A DNA stretch of 64,000 bases. Source: Sanderia malayensis. Its lineage: Eukaryota; Cnidaria; Scyphozoa; Semaeostomeae; Pelagiidae. Below are positions 39,801 through 51,836 of this stretch, one piece after another. Location: positions 62,001-126,000 of the forward strand of contig RQOL01000658.1 of NCBI GenBank assembly GCA_013076295.1, read 5' to 3'. Under the pieces are notes generated by a model. It did no database searches, had not been told where the DNA came from, and saw only the letters and a program-made list of their open reading frames with translations. The position numbers were made by a program, and so were the translations under genes. How positions within the stretch are numbered: position 1 is the stretch's first letter; the number at the start of each line of letters is the position of its first letter.

Positions 39801-41156
39801 TTTATCAGGTTGAATTTCACGCTTGACGAATTGGATATTGCCTGTCCAGCTTACAATCACTTTTTGAAATGTTTATCTCAACTGGACAATCATTTGCTAA
39901 GCAAAAAAGAAAAGAACGAAATGAATTGTTGTTCCAGGATAAGGCAGCTTCAATGTTCGTTTCCACGTTATTTTAACTACGACAGAGTGAAGGAATTGGT
40001 AAGTTCTTTCTTCTTGATACTAATGTAGTTTGATTGATATGTGTTCCAGTTTCTTTCTCCATCCTAATCTTTATTTGATGAAACATGCTGCTCCGGAAAG
40101 TGACTAATTTCGCGATGCTTGCTTATCCATACCTGACACATTGCAATTTCTCTTCAACGTTTGTTTTTATGTTGTAATATAGGACAGTGGACAGTATAGT
40201 ATAACTTTATGCCTTTTGCCTCTTCCGTGTCCTTTGTATTATTTATATGGAGTTTACGGCCAGTTGGAGTAATACAATATTAAATGATGAACTGTTTCAT
40301 CATTTATTTTGTTCAATTCAATTTGTAGAAATTGCTTCTTCTCCAATATTTACCTCAAAAGACATCTTGTTTAAAAATATTTTGTTATTATGTTGTGTCG
40401 TTTTTTAACAGTGAAGCCTACTGTTATAGCATTTTGCGTCTGAAGATTGACAACGTTAAAAGGCGAAACGAGAAAAGTCAGAAATGACAAAAACACAACA
40501 AAAGTTATACAAGTTGTTCAAAATGTCCTCCTCTCTGTTCAATACATTTTTGCAGTCGTTCTTACCAAGTATTAATTATTTTCACTATTTTTTGTTGCAA
40601 TAACAAACTCCGTGCCCGTTCAATAGCTTAACGCAATGGCGCAGTATGGTGTATGTTGATCTTAGGCAAATAGACAGGTTTTTGTAAGGAAATTCAGAAA
40701 TGATCCTCTTTCCTCCCAACCTTTCTCAGCTTGCAAATTCTGGATACAATTTTTATTTTCTTGTTGTGTTTTGACCATATTGCTTTCCTCTGAACAATTT
40801 GAAAATGAGAAGATGTATTGCTTTTTCAATATAGTCAATTTTCAGACATTAGATGCCATAACAGCAAGTTTCATGACTAGAAATTTTAAATCCAAAGCTG
40901 CTGAAAACCAACAAAACATAAATAAGAAATATTATTATGCAAGATGTCTTTCGAGTTGAATATTGTATGGTAGAAATTTGCGAAAATTGTTCATAAGATG
41001 CCTTTCCCAAAAAGTATTTTGTTTATGGGGTTACTTTTTTGACCCACCCTGTATATTATTATTTTTATCATTAATTTTATTCATTATTTATTATTTTGTA
41101 TTTGTTTCAAGGAGCTGTGGGAAATACAATTTACGAAGATGGTATTCTCACAATGA
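36820..41156 (+). CDS. METTL22: Methyltransferase-like protein 22, 10 exons, 345 aa
   Basis: Exons: 36820-36916, 37718-37924, 38038-38078, 38181-38233, 38357-38448, 38551-38619, 38703-38840, 39582-39687, 39809-39998 and 41112-41156. Each has GT-AG borders, and the 1038 bases stay in frame to TGA. It is a class I SAM-dependent lysine methyltransferase; human METTL22 methylates the DNA-repair protein KIN17. Seen in order: VLSDIH near the N-terminus, HNMATPLKYVGQQLWRGSFL, the SAM-binding CLELGSGVG, TDIDESILGICWKN, VKVREINWLE and the family DxxY motif in AADVIYDDHLTD. Then come ISVEKRLNFTLDELD and a C-terminal FPRYFNYDRVKELELWEI. It is shorter than human (404 aa), mainly in the low-complexity N-terminal region. 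No disabling change was seen. Confidence 0.9.
37005..37345. repeat. Decayed C-rich MITE in METTL22 intron 1
   Basis: ATTATTCCCCTTGAATTGG at about 37008 and CAAGGGGATAATTTGAGGAT followed by ATACTGTA at about 37313 resemble decayed inverted ends of the family at 35331 (TACCGTAAATCCTCGAATTA). Confidence 0.4.
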
Positions 41157-42245
41157 ATATAATTTGGTTAGGTGGCGAGTAAATATTTTACATTTAATAC
41201 CTTCCATCCTTGTCTTGTATATTTTTACAGGGAAGGAGGGTAATGTGTTATATATATCTCCTTGTATTGTTTGTACATTTCGAATCATGTCTATTGCATT
41301 TTTTAACTCCAGCGCTGAGGTTTTGAGTGACAGACTCTATGAGCTATATTGAAAGGGATGTTATGGCTTGAGTTAGAACTCAAGTTTGATTTTAACCCAC
41401 GGCTAACCTCTTAGAACCAGTCCACCCACATTTTAAGACGTTAGAGCTGAGGCCAAAAGCAAATAGCTCCAGAAACCTAAGTCATCCAGTTTTTCAATGG
41501 TCCCTGTTTTATGTCAGTGCCTGTTGTTGTTATCAATTTCTTTGTGACTATATCAATGCTAATTTTAGAGCTGTGGATGTGTATATACGAGCTCAAAATG
41601 TAGTAAAGTTCAGTTTTGCTTGGAGCCAGCTTTCGATTGCCTAGCCATTGAATAGAGTTGTTTCATTGTATACTGACTCAAGACACTGCTATGCCATTTG
41701 GGTTCATGACAATTTTTGCTGACGGGAACGAGATAATATATTGAAAGCAAAACTTCAGTGGACTGTGTAAAATTACAAGCAAATGATACATCAAGCAAAT
41801 GAAAGGGAAGCAGTACAGATCCTTTGAAAACCCGAGATATTTCCCGAGACTTTTTGCCAAAAAAAATTCCCAAGAAAAATCCCAACAGGCATAAAATTTC
41901 CCGAGATCTCTGGATAAAATCTCGAGTCTGGCAACCTTGAGCTGTACAGAACGACGATGAAGTTCAAATACAAGTTGACAGAGCCAGATCAAAAAGATGG
42001 ATTCTCATAGACATCACACCGTTCTCTTGAAAAGAAAGTGGAGATGTCTTGGAATAGCTGAAATGTTGCATAAAGAGCAAATGGCTGGACAGATCAACAC
42101 CAAGTAGAAATGTTACCATTGTATCTCAGTGTTTGAGCAGCCATTTCTGACGCCGTGATGTCGGAGAAGCCAAAGAGGGTATTCCAACTTCTCCGAAACA
42201 ACCGATAATATCCCCATGGAGTTTTGGTAAGGGGATGCGTGAATA
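41157..42245. other. Gene-free stretch downstream of METTL22
   Basis: No gene. Around 41828-41930 the string CCCGAGA(T/C) recurs (about 41832, 41850, 41901) and the segment closes with GAGTCTGGCAACCTTGAG, probably the decayed end of a small TIR element. Confidence 0.35.
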
Positions 42246-44168
42246 ACGTTATTTCTGATATTTTATATTGATACTGGAGCAAAATGCTCAATTATTGTTT
42301 ATGAATGCGACAAAAAAGTGCACTAAAGCATTCACATTGCAGAAACATGTTCTTATTGTTCTTTAAAGATTCTACAGATTCTGTTTCAATCGGTGCCACT
42401 TCTTCTTTTCCATCTGGTGCCATTGCAACCCGAAATCACTCTAGAAGTCCAAAACATTTTGATAACTCCTCCCAGGTTTGTTTGAAGGAGAAACTCATCA
42501 AACGCACCTCCCTCTCAGAAGAAAAGCGTCCCCACCAATTGCTTCAATTGTAAGAATTGGTAGCAATTGGTGGAAGAAAACCTTCCCAACTGGTCTGACA
42601 CATGCAGCAAGTCTTGGATGATAACCCCCTCGATGAGCACGTCTTTAAGCAGCTTTTTCTGCAACAATTACCATCCAATGCTCAACTGATCTTGGCCTCA
42701 ACTGCAGATGACGTAACCCTCACACAGCCAACCTCGCTTGAAGACACAATTCTTGCAGTTGCTTTGCCCCCACAACCAATTTCTGTTATCCAGCCTCCAG
42801 AATCCCCACAGCAAACATCCAACTCGGTGGACATCAAAAACCTCCAGTTGCAAATTAACCAACTCACAAAGCAAATGCAAGCCTTGACAACCAACCTGCA
42901 TGTTAACGTCAAACAAACAATGGATTCTTCACCACAATCAATCTATGCTCTACCCAATGCCTTGTCTTCGTACATCACCCTGCTTGATAAGTTTCCGAAA
43001 CTTGCACGCCAAAGTTACCAGGATACCACCATCAAGCATGATGTCACACATCATATCAACTCTACTGGACCCTCTGCCTTTTGTTTTCAGCCTTGCCTCG
43101 CACCGAATGGTCTGAATATTGCTAGAGAGGAAATTTAACACATGCTTCAGCTTGGCATCATTTGCCCTTCCAAAAGCAACTGGTCCTCCCCACTCCACAT
43201 GGTTCTGAAGTCCACACCTGGCGATTGGCGTTCCTGTTGTGACTATCAGGCCTTAAACCGAGCCACAGTACCAGGCCGGTATCCAATTCCTCATATCCAA
43301 GACTTCTCATCAGCTCTTCACAGCAAAAACATTTTCTCTAAAATTGACTTTGTCTGTGCATATCATGAAATTCCAGTCGATCCAGTAGATGTTCACAAGA
43401 AAGCTATTACGGTGCCCTTTGGATTGGTTGAATTTGTCTGAATGCCCTTCGGTTTGCGAAATGCTGCTCAAACTTTCCAGCATTTCATTCTTTAGATCTT
43501 CGCAGTCTGGATTTTTTCTTCACGTACATTGATGATCTGCTCATCGCAAGTTCATCGGATTAATGGAAAAGACAACACTGTTGCCCATGCCTGGTCATGA
43601 ATGAACATTAATGCCTTTCAGACTTTCTCTGTTGCGCCATTAGATTTTTCTTCGCTGGCTAGAGCTCAAGAGGATGATGCAGAGCTCCCTACCCTACAAT
43701 CAATGTCCCTTCATCTTCATGTCATTCCTTTACCTCACGGACCTGGTACAATCTTTTGTGACACCTCCACCACACTACCTCGGCCTCAGACTTATTTTTA
43801 CCCAACTGCATAACTTGTCGCATCCCGGATTATTGCTCGCTATTTTTGGCCTGTAACTAACTGTGACATCCACAACTGGACTCGTTCCTGCATTGCTTGC
43901 CAAAAAACCTAAGTTCAATGCCACATTGCTGCTCCACTTGGCACATTTTTGTCTCTGGATGCACGCTTTGACCATGTTCACATTGTCGTTGGCCCGTTCC
44001 CCCCTTCTTGTTGTTTCAAGTATTTATTGACTTGCATCGATCAATTTACTCACTGGCCCGAAGCCATTCCCATTGCCAATCTTTCTGCTGACACTGTCGC
44101 GCACGCATTTGATACACAATGGATTTCCGTTGTCGGTACCCACTTACATCCTAAGGGGGGGGGGCTAT
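42246..44168 (+). pseudogene. Gypsy element 1: gag, protease, RT and integrase fragments with internal deletions
   Basis: Ty3/Gypsy wreck read rightward. The order is scrambled only by deletions. A protease-like TGAKCSIIVYE lies near 42273, then a gag piece at 42602-43138 (NPLDEHVFKQLFLQQLPSNA, ILASTADDVTL). Reverse transcriptase at about 43139-43570 has LQLGIICPSKSNWSSPLHMV, DYQALNRATVPGRYPIPHIQ, FSKIDFVCAYHEIPV, then MPFGLRNAAQTFQ and the YIDDLLI active site at about 43530. Integrase pieces from about 43830 include DHVHIVVGP and CIDQFTHWPEAIPIANLSAD. It ends at a polypurine tract (AAGGGGGGGGGGCTAT) against the LTR at 44169. Several stops and frame changes. Confidence 0.8.
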
Positions 44169-44478
44169 TGTAATGATTACATGAATAGATATTTTTAGAC
44201 AATTATGTCATAACTTCATCATCACATTGTAGAACAATTTTCTGCTTACTAACCCTAATAATAATTTTCGCTTTGTCATCATGATTGTTGAAAACATATA
44301 TTAACTTTGTAAATAGATTTTTTATTTAGTTAGTTTATGATACACATGATATACACAACGTACCAAATGAGGTTATTTGTCTCCGTGCTTTCTACGTTTA
44401 CAAGTAAAGTCAAGTTCGCAAATAAAGTTTGGGTAAGATCGTTTTAAACTCCTTTTGTTTATTGTATTTGTTATTAAC
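44169..44478 (+). repeat. Gypsy 3' LTR, ~310 bp
   Basis: It starts TGTAATGATTACATG right after the polypurine tract, contains AATAAAGTTTGG (polyadenylation signal, about 44421) and ends near TTATTAACA. It begins TG and ends CA as LTRs do. No 5' partner was found in the window. Confidence 0.65.
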
Positions 44479-44484
44479 ACTTGT

Positions 44485-45420
44485 TTTCTACTCTGTTGCT
44501 AAAAGTTTACTTGGACAATATGGTCTTATTCACGCCAGCAGATAAGGAACATCTGATGCATTGGGTCTCGTATTGCAGAGATTTCAGGCGCTTTTTTGAC
44601 ATTAAAGCCTTCAAAGTGTTACTGGATGAAGAAGTTCCTTTGACACATCATTTCAGAAGGGGTAGCTGTGGATCTTTCTAAGTCAAATTTGTTGCAAACT
44701 TTCTAATACTGAATCACATTTTGTTGGAAGGCATTTTTCTACAGAACATTTATTTCTGACTTCGCTAGTAGCTCCAAAGGACTTGCTGATTTGACAAAGA
44801 AGATAAGACTATTTCGTTGGACAGAGAAATCTCAATAGTGTTTTGACGATCTAAAAACGTGTTTGACGTCAACATCCATTTTGAGATGTCCCAATTTCAG
44901 CTTGCCGTTTACACACAGATGCATCCCATTATGGAATTTGATCTGTGCTCAGTCAACAAACGTCAGAAAAAGCTGTCAAGTTATGAAAAAGTTACGTAAG
45001 CCAGCCCCCTGTTGAAACTGTCAGAGATAAAGTATGGCGTTCTTCACAAAAACTACCCGTAAATATATGGACGTCATTCTAAAACCATCCCTGACCATAG
45101 ACCGTTAAAATGGTTAAAAGCGATGAACGCTCCGAATAATCCGTTTGCCCTTTGCATCAGCGAAGTTCAATCATTCGACTGATGTTGTTCATCGTCCAAG
45201 GATACTGCATTCAAATAATGATACTCTGTCGAGGAATCCTAAAGTAGAAGAAGACGATACGATGAAAATATCTGCACACGATTTGGAAGAGTTACAGAAA
45301 AACAATGCATGCACCAGACTGGATCATTGTTCATTGGTATCATCGGTTCATCAGATCATTTTTAGTTCTCTTAATTTGTCAGTTCCTTTAATGAATTGAT
45401 ATTATCAAGAGACACATCTT
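44485..45420 (+). pseudogene. Gypsy element 2: RT thumb and RNase H wreck
   Basis: Frames include VYLDNMVLFTPADKEHLMHW (YxDD-like active site VYLDN) and then FDIKAFK. At about 44748 FISDFASSSKGLADLTKKIR FRWTEKS follows, then an RNase H-like HTDAS and, at about 45180, DVVHRPRILHSNNDTLSRNP. That is the usual Gypsy order from RT thumb through RNase H to the HNxADxLSR-type block. Many stops. It differs from element 1, which kept the RT palm. Confidence 0.7.
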
Positions 45421-45925
45421 TTATAGATAACTCGTTGTTTCTTTGGTTAACCTGCCTACCATCACAGTTGGTGACAGGACTTGGAGATTAGATTAATCTG
45501 GATGAAATAAAATGTAGGATCTCAAGCCAGCACTAAAGGTTGTGCGCTCAAACGTCCTTTGGGGAAGAATGACCACGAGAAGAGGAGCGGCAACAGGCAA
45601 CGAGGCGAGTGGCAGTCCCCATGCACAGATGGACTTTGGAGTAAGTCAATCTTGGTGTATCCAAGTCCTTCTATGGCTATCCAAATGACGACGCCATTGA
45701 TGGGTTGCGTCATTTGAGAGGATATCGAGAGCTCCTAAGTCAGGGTTCAACACGAGAAAGCACAACCCTCTTTTAGCTCGCGAATTGATATCTGATTTAT
45801 TTACCAATAGTGACATGGTTTTACATATAACATGCCACGGCTGACGACAGACAGCTTGGACACAATTAAGGACAATAACAACAAGAAAATTATAACAAAA
45901 CATTAATTAATGCAACAACAAGAAA
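45421..45925. other. Remnant sequence between Gypsy 2 and BEL copy 1
   Basis: No assigned gene. The minus strand is open at 45646-45903 and includes LGALDILSNDATHQWRRHLD. This does not match the BEL copies and may be part of the flanking Gypsy LTR or gag. Confidence 0.3.
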
Positions 45926-45930
45926 CAGTC
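45926..45930. repeat. Target duplication CAGTC of BEL copy 1, left
   Basis: Identical CAGTC lies at 52209-52213. Five bases is the normal BEL/Pao duplication length. Confidence 0.9.
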
Positions 45931-46304
45931 TGTTGTGGATCGCAATCCAACTCTCTGTTTCTTTTACTATGGGTTAAGGAACCACACAAAGAAGTACGCA
46001 GTGTTTATCGTTTTCTCATAATTTTTCAACGCAACTCCAAAACAACTTCAATACAACTGAACAAAACTAATCTAATCCAGCAATATATGATTGTATCCTT
46101 TTGACGTGTACATATGAAATCAGCCAATCAAATTATAAAAAACAGGAAAAAGGAAGATTTTATTCTAAAATTACTAAGAGTGAAAAAATGTCACAAAATC
46201 AAGTAATAAAGTAAAAATAGGCGATTTGGCTCATACATGAGTCATCTGCAACAACCATGCCCATGTTCTTGTGCGCGCGCCGCTGCTGTTGAGGATTCCC
46301 AACA
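45931..46304 (-). repeat. BEL copy 1, 3' LTR (374 bp)
   Basis: It matches 51837-52208 with few differences (small A-run and G/A changes). On the minus strand the polypurine tract AAGGAGGGGGGTG (46305-46317) directly precedes it. Confidence 0.95.
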
Positions 46305-46323
46305 CACCCCCCTCCTTGAACCT

Positions 46324-49300
46324 TCAAGGTTCGAGCATAAGCTGGGTCCTCAACCGCGCATCTAAGGCTGCTGCTCTGCGAGGTCGTTTCCACCCTGTGC
46401 TTTCATCCTCTTTCCTCTCGTCTCTCGCACTCTCCTCTTCTCTCACGTTCTCGTCATTCATTCTTTCCATGAATCTCTCTGATTTTCCTTCTTCTAACGG
46501 AAATAGTTTTTGTAGTGGTCTACTCAGAACCTCCACCTTACCTTTTGATACCTTTCTTACCTTTGCTCCTCTGATTTCTCCGTCTTTTCCCTTTACCAAG
46601 TCTTCTATGATACCTACCTTCCATGTATTTCTCTTGGCATTATCTTCTTGTACCAGTACAAGATCTCCTTGCTTGACCTCGTTCGGCTTGTTCTTTCTCA
46701 ACCTGTGTGTCTCTCGTAAACTCGTCAAATATTCCTTATGCCACCTGTTCCAGAAATGTCTAAGTTTCTTCGTCAAATACAGAAAACGTTTCGAGAGATT
46801 ACAATCCTCAACTTCCTCTTCATCAAGTTCTATGTCTTGGCTAACGCTATCTGATAAGGGCGATACTCGTCTACCGACTAACAGATGTGAAGGTGTGAGC
46901 ACCTGACCCTCTAGCTCCTCGTTGTAATAAGTCAGTGGTCTAGAGTTAAGGATTCCCTCCACTTCAGCCAACACAGTGTTCATCTCATCTGCTGATACTC
47001 TCGCATTGCCCAAGACTTTCTTCAAACTCCTTTTTACATTTCCAACCATTCTCTCAAAAAATCCGCCCCACCACGGTGTGCGTTCTAAGTTAAACCTCCA
47101 CGTTATGCGTCTGGCTCTCAAGAAATTCTCTACTCTACCATCACTAACTACTTTGCGCAAAACCTTTTCAGCTGACTTGAATGTCTTAGCATTGTCCGAG
47201 ACAATAAGTCCAGGTGTTCCTCTTCTAGCGCAAAACCGACGCAGACTATTCAAGAAAGTGGACGCCGTAAGATTCATGACCAACTCTAGATGAACAGCTC
47301 TTGTAACGCAACATGTGAACAACGCAATGTACGCCTTCACCATCTCACCCTTATCTCCTTTCACAAGCAATGGACCTGCAAAATCTACCCCTGTGCTGCT
47401 GAACGGAGGAGCTTCTCTCACTCTGAATCCTGGCAATGCCGCCGTCGCAGGGTTGTTGAACGCTTTCCCTTCCATCAACTTACAACGAAAACACGGTCTT
47501 ATAATCTTTTTGACATACTGTCTTCCCCTCGTGATCCAGAATCTGGATCTGATCTCTGCTAAAGTCGCCCTAACCTTGGAGTGGTGAACCCTTTCATGGC
47601 AATCAAGCACAATCAATTCTGTTAATCTGTGTTCCTTTGGCAAAATGATTGGGTATCTAGAGTCCATTTCAAGATCAGAGTTCTCTAATCTTCCCTTGCA
47701 TACAAGCACTCCCTCACTTTCAATCACACCTAACTGTACTCGCATTTTCTCATAGTCTACACTCCTTCTCAACAACTTTTGTGCATCCTTTATCCACATC
47801 TTCTCTGCCATTATCATCTCTTCTGCTTTGAGACACCCTGACCTCGGTTCTTCTTTTCGGACTTTCTGCTTTAAATTGTGCAGAAATCTCAAGACCCATG
47901 AAGTAACTCTCAGTAATCTCTCAGCAGTACTGAATCTCTCTATGTTGACAACCTGACCTACACCCTTACTCTCTTCTGCTACTATGGTCATTGTGACTGC
48001 CTTCTTTCTTTCATCCCCTACCTCTTTCGAGTCTGACAGCACTAATCCTTGGGGCCATTGACCTTCATCCCCTCTCAACCATACAGGACCTTCCCACGAG
48101 AGCTGACTATTGCTTAGGGATGATGCCATAACACCTCTAGAGCCAATGTCCGCAGGGTTTTTTGTCCCACCTACATGCCCCCATTCTCCTTTGCTTGACA
48201 GTTTCAATATTTCAGCAACTCTAAATTGAACCCATTGCTTCCATTCCCCCTGGCTATTTATCCAATAGAGTGCTGTTTTGCTGTCCAGCCAATATTTTAC
48301 TCTCTCAATTCTCACCTGAGCTGTTAAGGCACTCATAACATTCTTCATCAGGACAACAAGAATTCTTGCCGATAATAGTTCGAGTCGGGGTATACTCAAG
48401 TCCTTAATTGGAGCCACTCTAGTCTTGGCACAGAGAAGTTTAGAGAAAATTCCTTTTGTAGTCCTATACACAAGATATATCACTGCACAATAGGCCTTCT
48501 TGCTAGCATCTCCGAATCCATGCAAATCACAACTCAGGACTGTTCCCTCATTCTCATTAAAAACACATCTTGGAACAGATATTTGCTTTATCTCATCCAA
48601 GTTCTTCATCCACTCTCTCCATCTGTTGGCTTTGTCCTCAGGAATAGGGTCATCCCAGCCTAACTTGCCTACACACAGTTCCTGGAAAATTATCTTTGCC
48701 AAAACTCCAATGGGGCTGATTAATCCTAGGGGGTCAAACAACATAGCCAATGTACTCAATATGCCCCTTTTTGTTGGGTCATTCCTGGCCTTTCCCAGTT
48801 TTAAGAGGTCAAGTTTCAACAAATCTTCTTCATATGCCCAACCTATACCAAGTACCTTAGCCTCTCCTCCACCTTCTCTCCCTTGCCCCAAAGTCTCCTT
48901 AGCATAAGATTCATCACCTTGCCCTTGCAACATCTCACCATCAGGCTTCCCTTCAACTCGCAAAATTCTTTCCCTCAAGCTTTCATCATTTGTCTTCCAC
49001 TTTCTCAATTGGAACCCTCCTTGCTGTAACCTATCCCTTGCCTTATTGAATAGCTGAAAGGCTGCCTCCTTGTTGTTGGCCCCGGCTACCAAATCGTCTA
49101 CATAAAATGACTTGGACAAAAGAGCAACAAAGTCTGGATCTACTTCATCAAAAGTTTGCAGATGGTGACGAAGAACAGCATTCAGCAAAAATGGTGAACT
49201 GTTCACCCCAAACACAACCCGATTAAACTTATAAACAACAATCTCTGGGTCTTCTACAGTTATGTCATCAACCCAAAAAAATCGCAAGCAATCTCTATCT

Positions 49301-50004
49301 TCTGGGTTGACTTCAATGTTTAAGAATGCCTTTGCAATGTCTCCAACTAAGCCTACTCTCATACCCCGAAACCTTAGCAGTATATCAAATATCAGGGGTG
49401 TCAGTGATGGACCAACATGAAGACAGTCATTTAATGAGATCTTTGTCACCTTATCCTTGCATGAAGCATCATAAACAATTCTGACCTTGGTGGTTTCTGA
49501 ATCCTCTCTAACTACCGCTGCGTGGGGAAGATAGGATACCTTGTCTGCCTTATCCATGTCTAGAACTCTGGATATAATTCCTTGTTCTACCTGCTCCTCT
49601 ATTATCTCATTGTACTTCTGAAAGGTTTGTGGGTCCTGTCTGAGCTTTTTTATTTGGTTCTTCAACCTTGCCAGCGAATTGTTGTAGTTCAAAGGCAAGG
49701 GACCATGGCCAGCTTTCCATGGCAACCCTACTGAATATCTACTCCCTGTGAACCTTATGTTGTCTACCAACAACTCCTGAGCCTCATCTACTGGCCTAAT
49801 GCCTATACTATCCAGGTCCCACAGCTTGTGCACCTGCCTGTCAATAAACTCACTTCTTGTACTGACAGAAATACAGTTGACCGAAGATGAAAGGTTAACT
49901 CTCTTACCCTTTAGTGGTCCTGATAAAACCCATCCAAGGGCCGTTTTTGTTGCCACAGGTTCATGAGGCCCCCTCGTCTTTCTTCTCCTTCTAAGAACTC
50001 CCAC
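46324..50004 (-). CDS. BEL/Pao pol: reverse transcriptase, RNase H, integrase (1226 codons, open)
   Basis: In order: tether region (KLWDLDSIGIRPVDEAQELL), RT with AFLNIEVNPEDRDCLRFFW and the YVDD active site in SFYVDDLVAG, RNase H (GFGDASKKAYCAVIYL, LDSKTALYWIN, NPADIGSRG). Then the HHCC finger (HHSKVRATLAEI..CFRC), integrase DDE residues in GVDFAGP, IVSDNAK and FFERMVGNVKRS, and a C-terminal DUF5641-like region (RWHKEYLTSLRE, KQGDLVLVQED). The frame is intact from 50004 to 46324. It lacks its own initiation, being cut from protease by a one-base frameshift near 49970. Normally made as one Gag-Pol protein. Confidence 0.9.
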   Translation of the reverse strand: MGVLRRRRKTRGPHEPVATKTALGWVLSGPLKGKRVNLSSSVNCISVSTRSEFIDRQVHKLWDLDSIGIRPVDEAQELLVDNIRFTGSRYSVGLPWKAGHGPLPLNYNNSLARLKNQIKKLRQDPQTFQKYNEIIEEQVEQGIISRVLDMDKADKVSYLPHAAVVREDSETTKVRIVYDASCKDKVTKISLNDCLHVGPSLTPLIFDILLRFRGMRVGLVGDIAKAFLNIEVNPEDRDCLRFFWVDDITVEDPEIVVYKFNRVVFGVNSSPFLLNAVLRHHLQTFDEVDPDFVALLSKSFYVDDLVAGANNKEAAFQLFNKARDRLQQGGFQLRKWKTNDESLRERILRVEGKPDGEMLQGQGDESYAKETLGQGREGGGEAKVLGIGWAYEEDLLKLDLLKLGKARNDPTKRGILSTLAMLFDPLGLISPIGVLAKIIFQELCVGKLGWDDPIPEDKANRWREWMKNLDEIKQISVPRCVFNENEGTVLSCDLHGFGDASKKAYCAVIYLVYRTTKGIFSKLLCAKTRVAPIKDLSIPRLELLSARILVVLMKNVMSALTAQVRIERVKYWLDSKTALYWINSQGEWKQWVQFRVAEILKLSSKGEWGHVGGTKNPADIGSRGVMASSLSNSQLSWEGPVWLRGDEGQWPQGLVLSDSKEVGDERKKAVTMTIVAEESKGVGQVVNIERFSTAERLLRVTSWVLRFLHNLKQKVRKEEPRSGCLKAEEMIMAEKMWIKDAQKLLRRSVDYEKMRVQLGVIESEGVLVCKGRLENSDLEMDSRYPIILPKEHRLTELIVLDCHERVHHSKVRATLAEIRSRFWITRGRQYVKKIIRPCFRCKLMEGKAFNNPATAALPGFRVREAPPFSSTGVDFAGPLLVKGDKGEMVKAYIALFTCCVTRAVHLELVMNLTASTFLNSLRRFCARRGTPGLIVSDNAKTFKSAEKVLRKVVSDGRVENFLRARRITWRFNLERTPWWGGFFERMVGNVKRSLKKVLGNARVSADEMNTVLAEVEGILNSRPLTYYNEELEGQVLTPSHLLVGRRVSPLSDSVSQDIELDEEEVEDCNLSKRFLYLTKKLRHFWNRWHKEYLTSLRETHRLRKNKPNEVKQGDLVLVQEDNAKRNTWKVGIIEDLVKGKDGEIRGAKVRKVSKGKVEVLSRPLQKLFPLEEGKSERFMERMNDENVREEESARDERKEDESTGWKRPRRAAALDARLRTQLMLEP

Positions 50005-51813
50005 ATGTAGTCTGCTCCAACCAAAATCTGAATGCTTAGCTTCTCGGTAGACCTAGAAACATCTGAGAACCATATCGTTTGCAAATGAGGGTAAAGTTTC
50101 TTCACATATTCTATGTGAATGTTAGAGATGTCAGCTACGTTTTCAACAACAAAACAGGAAATGTTAATCATTTATTTCCATCTAAGGAATTTAAAGCTAA
50201 TTCTATCACACCTCGTTCTCTGTCATCCGGCATTCTGCTCCCAAATGCATTGATCTCTAAGTTCTCTCTTCTCACAGGCCGCAACCCTAAGGTTTCGACA
50301 GTTTTGGCAGAAATGAATGACCTCTGACTTCCAGAATCAAACAACACTCTCACTTTCTGCTCTCTTTGGTCATCCACATATGCCAAGGCTGTCTGTAAGG
50401 CCACCTCATTCCCTGAGCACGTACTACCCACCCAAGTGGGGGCGCTGGGGTCTAATGCATTGGCCTGCTGCTGTTGCTGCGACTGCAACTTACTGGTACT
50501 AGTTGGCTGCTGGCTAGCTAGCGGTGCTGCAGGGCTGTTGTTGCAAATTGACACATGATGCTTCGCCTTACAAACCGTGCATTTGTATTTAGTCAAACAT
50601 TCAAAAGCTCTATGCCCCCCTCTTAGGCAAATAAAACATTTAAAACCTTTCTAAGCAAACCTTTTCTCTCATCTGGGTCTTTGTGCTTCTGACACTCTTC
50701 AGGACGATGTTCGTCTTCACAGTAAACACATTTCTTCTTCTTCTCTTGGCCAGCAGATGCGTAAAGGGCACTTGCCGAACCACCACCAGACATTTTAGGC
50801 CTCCTCGTTCCGTTGGTCGCCACAGCAAAGTGGTCGCTTTTCAATCGTGAATTGAAGCATTCCCGTACTTCTAATTCTAAATCGATGGCGTTCAGAAACT
50901 CTTCAACGGACCATTCCAATGCCGTTTTCCCCACTGCCCTAACCATACTGAACCGAAGGGTCTTAGGCAACTTTTCCACCAAAACAGGAACAACAATTCG
51001 CGAATACGTCATTTGATCAACACACATGGCTTGCAATCCACGGAAATGAGCCTCGATCTGATCCCGGAAGCTTCTGAGTCTTCTGACGTCATCTTCGTTG
51101 AAGACGGGGGCCAAGTTGATCAGCTGGTTAATATGCGCATGCTGAATCATCGCGGGCTTGGCGAACCTCTTCCTGAGCAGGTCAACCGCAATGACGTAGT
51201 TGGCTTCTGTCATGGGCAATCCCCCAATCACTGAACGCGCCGGCTCTTCTAACAAGCCTTTCAGATATTTCAGTTTGTCGACGTCTGCTAACTCATCGTT
51301 CTCATGAATCGCGCTCGAATAACTGTCCCAAAACTCTTGAAATTCGTGTGCCTTCCCCGAGTATTTCTTAATTTCTAGCTGAGGCAACTTCACTCGTGCA
51401 CTCTTTTTCTTGCTATACTCATTTGGTGATTTTATTGACCCAGCGCTTGATCGAGATATCCTAGATCCGGCAGAGCTAACTGACGCACGTTCCTCTACCT
51501 GTTCTAAGTCTTCCTCTATCAAAATTAAAGATTTTGTAATCCTCTCACCGTACTCATTGGCTTCTTCTAGTTCTCTTTCACAAGTTTCTTCGCTCTCATT
51601 TGCCAACAAGTAATCCAATATTCTTGCGTCTACTTCTTTCAGTTGAGCTTGCTTCTCTTTCAACTGGATTTCGATCTTCTTTGCCTCCCGCACATCGACT
51701 TCTTCTTCGTCATCTTTTATTGCCTCGACTTTATTCAGAATCCTTGTCGTGATTCGACGAAAGATGCTTCTTCTTTTTCTCAAAAGGTCGATGTTTTCGG
51801 TTTCTCGACTCAT
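49911..51813 (-). pseudogene. BEL/Pao gag-protease, copy 1, three frameshifts
   Basis: The start ATG at 51813 follows the primer site. The first frame (51813-50623) has a coiled N-terminus and the DUF1759 gag domain (KLPQLEIKKYSGKAHEFQEF, then LLEEPARSVIGGLP), ending in the zinc region CVYCEDEH. Comparison with copy 2 shows one-base losses near 50645, 50178 and 49970. The second frame (50596-50168) has the knuckle CTVCKAKHHVSIC, a Gln run and the aspartic protease LFDSGSQRSFISAKTVETLG. Copy 1 keeps the full protease active-site region that copy 2 has lost in part. Confidence 0.85.
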
Positions 51814-51816
51814 AGT

Positions 51817-51834
51817 ATCCGGCTCGGTGGACCA
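51817..51834 (-). other. BEL primer-binding site, tRNA-Tyr-like
   Basis: On the minus strand TGGTCCACCGAGCCGGAT lies 2 bases inside the 5' LTR. Its complement ATCCGGCTCGGTGGACCA matches the tRNA-Tyr 3' end (TCCGGCTCGAAGGACCA) except at two positions. Confidence 0.65.
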
Positions 51835-51836
51835 TG

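Noticed and set aside
46271..49000. Several plus-strand open stretches (for example 46271-46906, 48500-48907)
   Set aside because: They are antisense shadows of the minus-strand BEL pol; the same shadows recur inverted over copy 2.
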